Source: Limnomonas spitsbergensis (lineage: Eukaryota > Chlorophyta > Chlorophyceae > Chlamydomonadales). Taken from it: DNA of 64,000 bases. A program made the translations under genes and the position numbers. The notes under the pieces were generated by a model. That model was given only the letters and a program-made list of their open reading frames with translations, was not told where the DNA came from and made no database searches. Each line of letters starts with the position of its first letter. Within the stretch, counting starts at the first letter, position 1. Shown one piece after another: positions 47,421-59,800 of the stretch. The stretch lies in the NCBI GenBank assembly GCA_037349105.1, contig JAYJMM010000106.1:1116001-1180000 (forward strand), read 5' to 3'.

Positions 47421-47846
47421 ACTGACAATGCCCCCAGCTGCCTATTCTGTCCCTGAACTGCTCCCCTAATTACTCACCTGCCTGCACAGCTGTAATCCGT
47501 GCCGATTCACATATTATGCAGATTGCACACCCCAGCTGCCTCCCTCCTCCGTTCCACTCACCCCCCCCTCTGCAGAAGCAGGGCAGCTACATACCATGAA
47601 GATGGATCTTACAGTTTGCACTCGCAGGCAGAGAGTGATTCTTTTAGCGGTTTCGGCCATAAATTGTTGGACACTGAAATGTTGGAAACGAGCACCGCAG
47701 GCGCAAGAAGTTCCGGATGCGCAGTGTGTCCCGCTCGTTTTCGGGATTGTTTCGGCACCGAGAGACTGCTTTCGACTCCAAGACCAATAATTGTTTCATA
47801 CGGTACCATGTTTCTGTACGAGTGTGCTCAATACCGACTGGAAGAA

Positions 47847-50800
47847 TCACTGCTCGCTGGGTGCCCACCTGCTGCCTCCTCTTTTCCCGCCCTGTCCCCC
47901 AGGCTCACCTGCCGCCGCAGCAAAAGCAGCCAGAGCAGAAGAAGATAGGCTGGCCTGTGCCCTCCTCTTACTGGGCCCCGCCCGCTTTTTGGGCGGGGAC
48001 ACACGTAGGATGCCGGCCACACATGCGTTCTCCATCAGGGCGTGGTCCTCGTTGATGGGACCGATTTGAGCTGTGAGGGTCAAGGGTTGGGACTAATCAG
48101 GGTGTGACCCTGACGGGAACAAATATTTGAGCTAGGGATGTTTTATGAGAGTTCGTCAGGCAAGGGAGAGACAGCAGTGAGGCAGGGAAGAGGGGTACTA
48201 CTGGGGTGGTGGGGAAAGAACAGTTCACAACAGGGCAGTAGGGTGTGGGAGGGAAACCATTATAACCCTGATAGCAATTACACATGATCCCTCCAGTCCA
48301 AAAAGCATTCCGCTCAAACTGATAACCCATGTCTGAGTGTTGCCCGTAGTGTTTTGGTGTCAAGATTTTTCTTCCTACCTCTGATTAGGGCGTACGAGAT
48401 CCGGAAATCAGAGTGGACTGACGAAAAGTGTTCCGAGTTTATGAGAGCAGTGCTCTAACCAACTGAGCTATGGAGGCGAAGGATGCCCCCAACCAGTTTC
48501 GAACTGGTGACCCCTGCCTGACTCTGGTGCTATACCGGATCAACACTCGGATGATGACAACAGTCCAATACATACACATAATAGCTCTTTCTCGACTGTG
48601 ATCAGAGCTACTGCCGGCGGCCCGAAATCAAAAAACGGCTGGGCTCTTGTCACGAAAACGAACGAAAAAGCTCAATGGCTCAGTGTTGTGGCTAGCGGTC
48701 TGTCTGAAATCTGACTTTATCAGGTGTAGCTGGTAGCATTAAATCTGCCCTGCAACTGGCCTCCTGGTTGTAATGAACAAAACATAAACATCATAGCAAG
48801 TTGAGCTCCTTCAGCTTTATGCAGACCTCCTTTTGCACCTGGGCGGGGCAGATTCAGCTCTCCATGTAAAGCATTCTGTCTGAGATCTGAGATCTTATCA
48901 AGATCTTACAGACTGTGGGAGAACAGCTGCCTGGCGGCTGCCCTATCACAAAATCCAATAAGGAATCATCGCAATCGCAATCAAGCAAAATCATAGCAGA
49001 TACATACCCGAGCTTGTCAATACTTTTGCAACACAAGTGGAATCGGGCCCAGATGTTTGATGATTCAGAGATGCCACACTTTTCCCACGTTTGAAAATTT
49101 GGGCGGAGCGGTGGCATCGGACTCTAACATTTAAACCCCCTTTCACGACGTTTTGCGATGTTAAGAGCCACAGTGGAATGAGGCCCCATGTGCTGAGCCA
49201 TACCATCGATTTGACTTTGAATTCAAAATCGAGCCCGCACCCACCTCCTCCGAACAGACCACTGGTGGGAGCTGGCAGGTAGGTGCTGAGCGTGCGCGCC
49301 TCATAGTCCGCCTCTCCATAAAAGGTCCTGCCCCGGTCCATATCAGTGAACATGACCACCCCAAAAGTGGGACGTGACTGGGTTCCAGTCATCATGGCCT
49401 GTGTAGAAAGTTTAGGGTTCAGAGTTAAGGGTTAAGATTCGACTTGAGGGTTAAAGGTTAGGGCCCATAAGGGGTGGTCAAAGATACATGAGGATGGTCC
49501 CCCCAGTATGCTCTGAGTGACAAAAGCTTGGAGTTTCGGCGCAAGAGGATCATACGCCTGGATGCCATATCAGCGTGCAAAGAGACCGTGACTGACTGGG
49601 AGGTTGGCCCTAGGCACAGACAAAAGGGACAAGGCTCGATGCTAAATTCACAATGTTCGGCAAAAGTGCTGCTTGATTAAAAAAACAGAGCTTTAAACAT
49701 GATCAGCAGCGGCGATGATTTGGCTGTCCTTCAATCGTCCACCCTCGCCCTCTTTCCCTGTTCTGCCGCCCTTGACAAGCTCCTCCCCTGCCCTGCATCC
49801 AATCCCCATACCCTCTCACGCTCTGGTTTAGGGTTAAGGGTTAAGGGTTTTACATACCCTCTCACACTCTGCTCGAATTCGGTTTCAGGGTTTAGGGTTT
49901 TACATACCCTCTCACGCTCTGCTCCTGAAAATAGTTATCTTACCTCCCAAACACCCCTCTTCGCATCCCTCCTCCTGCCCTCTTCCCAAAGACACTTCCC
50001 ACCAAGAGGCCCTCACCTTGCAAGCTCTTCTTCTTATATGCCAGCATCCCCTCACCTTCCTTTCCCCTCGCTCTGCCCCCATGGCCTTTTCCCACCACCA
50101 GGTCCTTACCTGCAGATCCTTCCTCTTATACGCCAGCACCCTCTCTCGGAGCTCCTCTTTGATGGCCCGGTCATCCTGGACCTGCAGGAGAAAAAAATGT
50201 CAAGCGATCCATCCTGGTCGACAGTCCAGCTCTCAGTGATCCAACACATTTGTGAAGCGTGTTTACGTCTTCCCATGACCCTCGCCCAAAGGGGCCACGT
50301 GCTTTGTTACCAGCCCAAGTACTGACAACACCCTGGTGTTGGTTTGTCTCCTTGCCTTGGCGGTTGCACGTAGTCCGCTCGTTTTCTCTGTTGCTGTTTT
50401 TTGTCTGTTTGCTCGTGTCTGTTTCGGTTTTCGTTGGTGGTCCCCTCACATGTGTAAGTGCCCCCTCTCTCACCGTGCTTTTGGACCTGCCCCCTTCCTG
50501 AACCTCCCCTTCCGGTACCCAGACCATAGATCTAGCCGGTACCCAGAATGTAGATATATCCAAGTCTCAGCTAGTCGCTCACCAATATCTTGAAGCTGTC
50601 ACTCTTCCTCAACCTTATTGAGGCAATCAACATGCAGGAGGACGCAGGTATTTGAACACTGACGTAGCTGCCCCCCTCTCCCTCGCTAGCCTGCCCCCTC
50701 TCACCGTGATTTTGAGCCTGACACTCTTCCAAACGTTCCCGAGGCGATCAGCATGCCCCACAGTTTTCATTAATGGCCTCAAGGCTGGTGCATTAGCTCA

Positions 50801-53800
50801 CAGCACAAGGAAGCGGACACTTTGACACAGAAGCAGCTTGCCCCCCTCTCTCACCATGATTTTGAACCTGTCGCCCTTCTTCAGTCTCCCCGATGCGATC
50901 AACATGCCGCTGCTTTCGTCCACAGTCTCAAGGGGCATCAGCTCAAAGTCGTCATCGGTCAGCTCCGAAGAGGGCTTGCCGCTGTCTTGTGCAACTGCCA
51001 GCATGGCACTGTCAATGAGCTCATCCCTGCATCAGATCCAACGAGGGAGGGCAGGGTGTCAAATTCGAATTGCGGCCTGTTGCTGCTCAGCGCAATCACC
51101 AACATGGCGCTGCGGGGAGGCCCATCCCTGCGCAAGATATCCCCACCCCTCCACACATGCACCAACCCTCAATCACTTAGTCATGTAGCACCCTCCCCCC
51201 CCCCAATCATACCCCAAATCCACCCCCCCCCTCTCCCCTCACCCCCCATCCTCAATCACGAGTTGACAGGCTTCAGCTCACCCGTGACTCTCCAACGTAT
51301 CCAGGATTGCCTGCATGACTAATATCTCCCTGCCTCTCCCAATCCCCGCCTCTCCGCCTCTATCTCCTCCCCCCCAGATCCTCACAGGCTGACTACTATC
51401 TCCCCGCCTCTCCGCCTCTATCTCCTCCCCCCCAGGTCCTCACAGGTTGACTTCCTCCAGCTCTCCGAGACTCTCCAGCATGTCCATGATCGCTTGCATC
51501 GCCACCATCTCCCCGCTCTCCGTGGTCATATCGTCGTCATCACTGTCGTCCTCTTCCAAGGTGCTCTCCAGGCTGCGGCTGCTGATCAGACGGATGGTGG
51601 GACCTCCCACCCTGCTGCTTACTGAGGGTGCATCACCTGCAAAAGAAAAAAGGGGCAGAGCGCAGGGGTGGGAGGGGGTCTTTATTTAATTATTTTGGTT
51701 TGTTTCCCAGCTGTGTGTGTCCTGGTATTACCAGGGTGTCCTGGTATTACCAGGGTGGCCTGGTATTACCAGGGTGGCCTGGTATTACCAGGGTGTCCTG
51801 GTATTACCAGGGTGTCCTGGTATTACCAGGGTGGCCTGGTATTACCAGGGTGGCCTGGTATTACCAGGGTGGCCTGGTATTACCAGGGTGGCCTGGTATT
51901 ACCAGGGTGGCCTGGTATTACCAGGGTGGCCTGGTATTACCAGGGTGGCCTGGTATTACCAGGGTGGCCTGGTATTACCAGGGTGGCCTGGTATTACCAG
52001 GGTGGCCTGGTATTACCAGGGTGGCCTGGTATTACCAGGGTGTCCTGGTATTACCTGGGTGGCCTGGTATTACCAGGGTGGCCTGGTATTACCAGGGTGG
52101 CCTGGTATTACCAGGGTGGCCTGGTATTACCAGGGTGGTACGTGCCTTTCTTTCAAGAGCTGCTGTTTGGAGGAGAAAGCCCTCCCCAATGTCTCGTAAT
52201 TGTCAGGTCTGAACAGATCAGCCTCGTTAATTATCAACCTCCCTCGTGCACCCATCCCTCTGATAATTCCTGACCTCATATCAAACGTGCCCTCAAGTCA
52301 GGCAATGCCTCCGATCATTCACACCTTCACATCACGCAATCCCTCGCATACGACCAGCCTCAGATCTCATCAGCCTCAAAATATCTTATCAGCCCAGCAT
52401 ATATTTAGCCTCAGATCTTACCAGCCTCAGATATGTAATCGATCTATCAGCCCCAGATCTCTTCAGCCTCAGATCTTATCCCTCTCACCTGGCTCCCCTG
52501 ACATCCCTTCCACGTCCAGTGAAATGCTGACAATCTCATTGAACCGATTCAGGGACTCCACCCGGTACAACAAGTTGTTGGGGGACCGGAAGCCCTGTCA
52601 GGTGGAATAAATAAATAAAATAGAGATTTAGGGTTCATGCCTTAAGTATGGAGCCTAGGGTTGAAGATATGGGGTTCATAATCCAAACGATACGCCCAGA
52701 GGCGTGGATTAAGGATGCCACCCGTTCGGCCGTAGCACTAGGTGAGCAGTGAGCACCATGACCTGTCAAGTGAAACCAGAAAGAGGTTCAATGTGTAAGA
52801 GGGAAAGGTAGAAAGGATGCGGAGGAAGGGGGGCATTTTTTTCTGACCGTCCATTGGGCACCAATAAGAAGTAACGCGCAAGGACAGGCCGCCCAGTATT
52901 GCCATGTAAGCCGCCCAGTAACGCCAAGTAACGCGCAAGGAATGGGCGCCAATAAGAAGTACTGCGCAAGGACTGGCCGTGGGTGGGTAGTGCTGACGAG
53001 TGTGTGGTCTGTTAGAATTGGAATTGTTCGGAGGCCGTGGGGGCCATCCACGGGTCGCGGCTGGTAATGCAATTACGTCTCATATTTGCATACCACAAGA
53101 GACAGTGGTTTCAGAAAGGAATACCAGGGTTTAGGAGAGAGTTGGCGAGTGACTGAGTGTGGATGATGGAAGGAGGGGGATGGGGGAGGAAGAGGGTTCG
53201 TTACTGTGTATGACCTAGACCACATGGACACAGCTCTGGAACCAGAAACAGGAAAAACTGTCATTTTGGAAACTGAGGACTGGCAACCTGGAATTCAAAT
53301 ATCCATGCCTGAGTCATGGAAATTCGAATTCTGGAGGTCCACTCTGAAACAGAAGAATATGTAAAAGCAGAAACGAGAAGACACGATTGGAATCTGAAAC
53401 CTGAAATTGAGAAGGGTCCCCGATACTGGCCAAGCCATGCATGGCTAGGATGACGGCGCGATGCATAGCCGTTAGAGAATCCTGAAAACAACATGAAATC
53501 CTGGACGGTCTCCCACCATGGAAGTGATCGTCTCCATGGCAACATCGCCATGCATGGCCAGTATCACCGCGCCATGCAAAAATGTTCCGTTGTCGTTGCC
53601 ACCGGCGTTGCCGCCCGGGCCCCCGGTCTCCGCGTCCGCATCAGATGATGATGATGATGAGGAGGAGGAGGAGGGCTCGCCTGGGCAGGCAGGCCGGCGG
53701 GAGACACTTCACACTTGCATGGATGTTTTTAGCCACAATTCAGCTACATCACAGCACCTGCTAGGATCAGTGATTCTTTTCTCGGGTACAAGTCCAAGTG

Positions 53801-56800
53801 GCCTAGCCTTGGGGCCCAGCACAGCAAACCCAGCTGCCGCTTGCCCGTCCCAAACCCTAAACCTAGGACCCTCAGCAGCTTGCCTCTTCCAAACCCCAAC
53901 TATAACCTGTCTGCCCATCCACAGCTGAGCTCTCCCATCACCGTACAGGTATGAAACCCCGACCTCCCATCCACACTTACCTGCTCCAAACCCCACGGGT
54001 GTCTTGCCAGCCCCTCCCATCAGCTGACTCCCCCATCCGCTGCTGGGCGACTGTGGCACCTTCGATGCGGCGCTGCCAGTCGCGTTAGCGGCCTGCTGCC
54101 CAGAGCCCTAAACAGGGTTAAGGAGAAAGACACTACACTCAAGAAGACAAGACACATCAATGTGGTTTTACCAGTAGAATCAGCAGCCTTCTGCCCAGTG
54201 CTCTTAACAGGGTTTGGGAGAGGGATACTACACTCAAGAAGAGAAGACATCGATGTTTCACAGCGTTGCCAGTCGCGTCAGCAGCCGGCTTCCCAGTACC
54301 CTAAACAAATTATGGGATATAGAAACAACGCAAGAAAGAGAGAGGATCAATTGAGAGACACGGTAGCCATGTCCCATGCTTTGGCCAACATGATCAACTT
54401 CCTCAATCCAAGGCTTTGCACGTCTTTAATTAATTTTATATCAGGTTAAGGATTAAGGGTTTTAAGCGTGTTGCCAGTCGCTTTGGCAACCAGGTACCAT
54501 GAGCCTTGACCAGGCACAGCGAGAGACATCAAATGGGTGTTCTCTCCCTATTTCGGCCATGGGAGAGGACACCTCTAATAAGGTGCTGCTTTAAGCACCT
54601 GGCCATAATACCCGAAAGTTTTTCCGGATATCATGGCCAGCCATCCCAAACTGAAGACTGACCGGACCTTCTGCGGCCGGGTACCAAGCGCCCTACTAAG
54701 GTTGATGGAGAGACAGTTCCGCATACTGGGTTTATTTTACCCTCACCTGCTTAGCTCCTGCAGCTGAGCCTGCCGCTCCTGCTCCCGATGACCCTCTTCC
54801 AGTCAAAAATCCGAACAAGGCGCCGAAGAAGCTGTTACTGCCACCACCCTTGCTTTTCCCGCCACTGGCAGCAGCATCTGCAGCGGCAGCAGCAGGCAGC
54901 GAGCCTTCCGTTGCCGCGCTGAGGCTGTCATCATTACTCTCCCCGCGGGCAGCGGACGAGGCAGGAGAGGAGGCGGAGGGAGAGGTGGCGGTTGGAGGTG
55001 AGACGGGGACGGTGGCAGCAGCTGCTAAGGCCTCCGTCGCCTCCTTTGCCCGCGCTATCGCACCCATATCCGCCGCCGTGTCTTCGTTGCCGCTCGATTC
55101 CGCGCCGCCACTAGCCATCAGCGTCCGTCGCAGCGAGGCGGCGGCAGCCGCTGCGCCTTGGCCGTCGCCAACACGTGCGCTGCCTCCGAATCCCCCAGTG
55201 CTCGAGGCACGGCGTTTCCCCGCGCGCCCGCCCATACGTCGCCCGCTGCTTACAACATCGCTGCCTCTTGCCCTGCGATCACAGCAACAGCGTCGGGATC
55301 AGCAAAGAAAGAAAGAAAGAAAGCTACGCCCCGTGGGAGGCGTGAGAGTTAAGGAAATATCGCAGCCTGGGCCGAAGCCACATCTGCGCCGTTACCATAA
55401 TCAGCATACATACTGTTGTTGCCACAAAGTCAATGCATCCACCCACAGCCTTTTGCGAAAGGGCCAGGCAGAGCGAACCGGGGAGAAAACAGCAAAAAAC
55501 AAAAATTACATAAAACACGCAATGAGCAGATCTCCAACATCTCCATAGAGATGATCATGGACAAAGGCCCAGCTGCTTCTAAATGACATGCAAAGAAGGT
55601 GGACTTTTGACCCCACTTCAGATGAACCTAAGAATAATACCGCTTGCTGTGAGGCTTGGATGAATCAAGCCACCGTACGCCTGCATGGCAGTACTGGGGA
55701 GCCCTCTTCAGATCATGCAGTGCACTGGGCGGACAAGAGGCACACAAATAACATGGGCTCCTTAGACCCGCCAGCCTAGCTACAAATCTCTAGCATGGAG
55801 GTGTCAAGGCTGAGAGGTGCACCCTAAGGAATAGGTGAACCAAGCAAAAAGAGTACGAGGCACAATTCGTCGTGACAAAGGCAAGGTACTAGCCAGGTAC
55901 AGAGATCTCACATAGAAAGCCATGATTGTGTTTTCCTGCTGTGTGCGCGTATCACTCAAAATAGCCAACCTCCCCTGCGAGGGGGGGGTCCCCACTTGTT
56001 AGACGATGCCGTTCCAGAAAAGGGCCGCCACAGCTGCCGGTGGCGGGATCACATAATGTTCTTCAGCACTTCAAAGCCATCTCAGCCCCCGAGCCCCCCA
56101 TGCACTGACCCCCCACCCCCACCACACACACAAACACCTGTGCATTCCAACCTCAGGCATCCCATCCCTTCCCCGTAACCCGCACCTGTTCTTCCCCACA
56201 TCAGGCGCATTCCACGCGAAGAGGGCGCGGGCGCGCGGCCGGTCACCTGTACTCACAACGCCTCCAATCTTACAGCTATCCGGGAATGCGTAGTCCAGCC
56301 CATCTATAATCTCCTGGACCTGCATGGAGTTCGTTGATGCATGTGGGCATGGGCATAGGCATTGGTTGATGCATGGGGGCATAGGCGCATGGCGTTGAAT
56401 GATGCAAGGGCCATACGCGTATGGTGTTAGTTGATGCATGGGGGCATAGGCGCATGGCGTTGGTTGATGCATGGGGGCATAGGCGCATGGCGTTGGTTGA
56501 TGCATGGGGGCATAGGCGCATGGCGTTGGTTGATGCATGGGGGCATAGGCGCATGGCGTTGGTTAGTGCATGGGGGCATAGGCGCATGGTGTTAGTTGAT
56601 ACATGGGGGCTTAGGCACATGGCGTTTGTTGAAACATGGGTGCATGGGCGCATGGCGTCCGTTGATGCATGGGTGCATGGGCGCATGGCGTCTGTTGATG
56701 CATGGGTGCATGGGCGCATGGCGTCCGTTGATGCATGGGGGCTTAGGTGTGTGGCATTCTTTGATGCATGGGGGCTTAGGCGCATGGCCTTTGTTCATAC

Positions 56801-59800
56801 ATGGGGGCTTAGGCGCAAGACGCATGTGGACATGCATGGCTATCATTAATCTTGCAGCTGTCCGGAAAGGCGTATTCTAGTCAATCAAACAGTATTCTCG
56901 ACGGCAAGACTTGCATGGGGGGCATGCATGGCGCAAGGGGGAATCAGGGTATGCATGGGCGCCTGGGAACATGAGTTATCTTGGAGGGTCTTGCAGCTGG
57001 ACAAGACGTAATAGTTTTCAATAATCTCCTGCGCGTGCATGGCGCTTGGTGCATGGGCAGAAGGATGCATAATCCCATGGGCGAATATGTTGGCATGGTT
57101 GCATCAGAAAAAGCTGAAGCATGCGGAATTCAAATCCGGGCAGGACCTTGGCATCACATTTGTTGTACCATCGGACAGCGCTCTCCTTTGACACTCTGTT
57201 CACCGATGCCCTCTTTTCATCGTTTTTTTTGAACTGCGTAGCTCTTCCGTTAATGGCTCTAGTTCTACACTGTGCAGAATGTAAAATAAAAAGCCCATGA
57301 TGAGTGTAGAGGCCTTAAGCCCATGATGAGTGTAGAGGCCTTAAGCCCATGATGAGTGTAGAGGCCTTAAGCCCATGATGAGTGTAGAGCCTTAAGCCCA
57401 TGATGAGTGTAGAGGCCGTAAGCCCATGATGAGTGTAGAGGCCTTAAGCCTATGATGAGTGTAGAGGCCTTAAGCCTATGATGAGTGTGGAGGCCTTAAG
57501 CCTATGATGAGTGTAGAGGCCTTAAGCCCATGATCAGTGTAGAGGCCTTAAGCCTATGATCAGTGTGTAGGCCTTAACCCCATGATCAGTGTAGAGGCCT
57601 TAAGCCTATGATGAGTGTAGAGGCCTTAAGCCCATGATCAGTGTAGAGTACTTAAGCCTATGATGAGTGTAGAGTACTTAAGCCCATGATGAGTGTAGAG
57701 GCCTTAAGCCCAAGATGAGTGTAGAGGCCTTAAGCCCATGATCAGTGTAGAGGCCTTAAGCCTATGATGAGTGTATAGGCCTTAAGCCTATGATCAGTGT
57801 AGAGGCCTTAAGCCTATGATGAGTGTGGAGGCCTTAAGCCCAGGATGAGTGTAGAGGCCTTAAGCCCATGATGAGTGTAGAGGCCTTAAGCCAATGATCA
57901 GTGTAGAGGCCTTAAGCCTATGATCAGTGTAGAGGCCTTAAGCCCATGATCAGTGTAGAGGCCTTAAGCCTATGATGAGTGTAGAGGCCTTAAGCCCATG
58001 ATCAGTGTAGAGTACTGAAGCCTATGATGAGTGTAGGGTACTTAAGCCTATGATCAGTGTAGAGGCCTTCAGCCCAAGATGAGTGTAGAGTACTTAAGCC
58101 CATGATCAGTGTAGAGGCCTTAAGCCTATGATGAGTGTAGAGGCCTTAAGCCCATGATCAGTGTAGAGTACTTAAGCCTATGATGAGTGTAGAGTACTTA
58201 AGCCCATGATCAGTGTAGAGGCCTTAAGCCCAAGATGAGTGTAGAGTACTTAAGCCCATGATCAGTGTATAGGCCTTAAGCCTATGATCAGTGTAGAGTA
58301 CTTAAGCCCATGATCAGTGTAGAGGCCTTAAGCCTATGATCAGTGTAGAGGCCTTAACCCCATGATCAGTGTAGAGGCCTTAAGCCTATGATCAGTGTAG
58401 AGGCCTTAACCCCATGATCAGTGTAGAGGCATTAAGCCTATGATCAGTGTGGAGGCCTTAACCCCATGATCAGTGTAGAGGCATTAAGCCTATGATCAGT
58501 GTGGAGGCCTTAACCCCATGATGAGTGTAGAGGCCTTAAGCCTATGATCAGTGTAGAGGCCTTAAGCCCAAGATTAAGGTAGAGGCCTTAAGCCCATGAT
58601 CAGTGTAGAGGCCTTAAGCCTATGATGAGTGTAGAGGCCTTAAGCCCATGATGAGTGTAGAGGCCTTAAGCCTATGATGAGTGTAGAGGCCTTAAGCCCA
58701 TGATGAGTGTAGAGGCCTTAAGCCTATGATGAGTGTAGAGGCCTTAAGCCCAAGATGAGTGTAGAGGCCTTAAGCCCATGATGAGTGTAGAGGCCTTAAG
58801 CCTATGATGAGTGTAGAGGCCTTAAGCCCATGATCAGTGTAGAGGCCTTAAGCCTATGATGAGTGTAGAGGCCTTAAGCCCATGATCAGTGTAGAGTACT
58901 GAAGCCTATGATGAGTGTAGGGTACTTAAGCCTATGATCAGTGTAGAGGCCTTCAGCCCAAGATGAGTGTAGAGTACTTAAGCCCATGATCAGTGTAGAG
59001 GCCTTAAGCCTATGATGAGTGTAGAGGCCTTAAGCCCATGATCAGTGTAGAGTACTTAAGCCTATGATGAGTGTAGAGTACTTAAGCCCATGATCAGTGT
59101 AGAGGCCTTAAGCCCAAGATGAGTGTAGAGTACTTAAGCCCATGATCAGTGTATAGGCCTTAAGCCTATGATCAGTGTAGAGTACTTAAGCCCATGATCA
59201 GTGTAGAGGCCTTAAGCCTATGATCAGTGTAGAGGCCTTAACCCCATGATCAGTGTAGAGGCCTTAAGCCTATGATCAGTGTAGAGGCCTTAACCCCATG
59301 ATCAGTGTAGAGGCATTAAGCCTATGATCAGTGTGGAGGCCTTAACCCCATGATCAGTGTAGAGGCATTAAGCCTATGATCAGTGTGGAGGCCTTAACCC
59401 CATGATGAGTGTAGAGGCCTTAAGCCTATGATCAGTGTAGAGGCCTTAAGCCCAAGATTAAGGTAGAGGCCTTAAGCCCATGATCAGTGTAGAGGCCTTA
59501 AGCCTATGATGAGTGTAGAGGCCTTAAGCCCATGATGAGTGTAGAGGCCTTAAGCCTATGATGAGTGTAGAGGCCTTAAGCCCATGATGAGTGTAGAGGC
59601 CTTAAGCCTATGATCAGTGTGGAGGCCTTAAGCCCAAGATGAGTGTAGAGGCCTTAAGCCCATGATGAGTGTAGAGGCCTTAAGCCCATGATGAGTGTGG
59701 AGGCCTTAACCCCATGATCAGTGTAGAGGCCTTAAACCTATGATCAGTGTAGAGGCCTTAAGCCTATGATCAGTGTAGAGGCCTTAAGTCTATGATCAGT

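Larger units (their letters stand above)
48440..48519 (-). tRNA. Circularly permuted elongator tRNA-Met (CAU)
   Basis: On the minus strand the 3' half (48519–48484) precedes the 5' half (48477–48440), with 6 nt (tccttc) between. Joined at 37/38 they form a 74-nt cloverleaf. Acceptor: GCCTCCA with TGGGGGC (seven pairs, one G·U), discriminator A. D-arm: GCTC/GAGC with an AGTTGGTTA loop. Anticodon stem: CTGCT/GGCAG, loop CTCATAA (anticodon CAT). Variable loop: GGGTC. T-arm: ACCAG/CTGGT, loop TTCGAAA. G1–C72 and T54 indicate an elongator, not an initiator. Leader GAGT and trailer ACTC beside the junctions can pair, as needed for a splicing-endonuclease substrate. The B box precedes the A box. No separate 5' half lies upstream to make an ordinary tRNA. 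It sits in the last visible intron of the FIST gene, same strand. Confidence 0.88.

Noticed and set aside
48484..48519. Ordinary tRNA or tRNA-derived SINE on the minus strand
   Set aside because: No matching 5' half lies upstream of the T-arm, while a perfectly complementary one lies 6 nt downstream; the permuted gene explains both halves.
51628..52273. WPGITRVAWYYQG-type repeat ORFs
   Set aside because: Translation of the 19-bp minisatellite; no conserved protein.
54732..55235. Stand-alone 167-aa Ala/Ser-rich gene with its own ATG
   Set aside because: The frame extends upstream to an acceptor at 55272 in phase with the FIST exon before it and ends at a donor in phase with the next exon.
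56071..56849. His/Met/Ala-rich repeat ORFs on both strands
   Set aside because: Products of the 33-bp tandem repeat inside a FIST intron.
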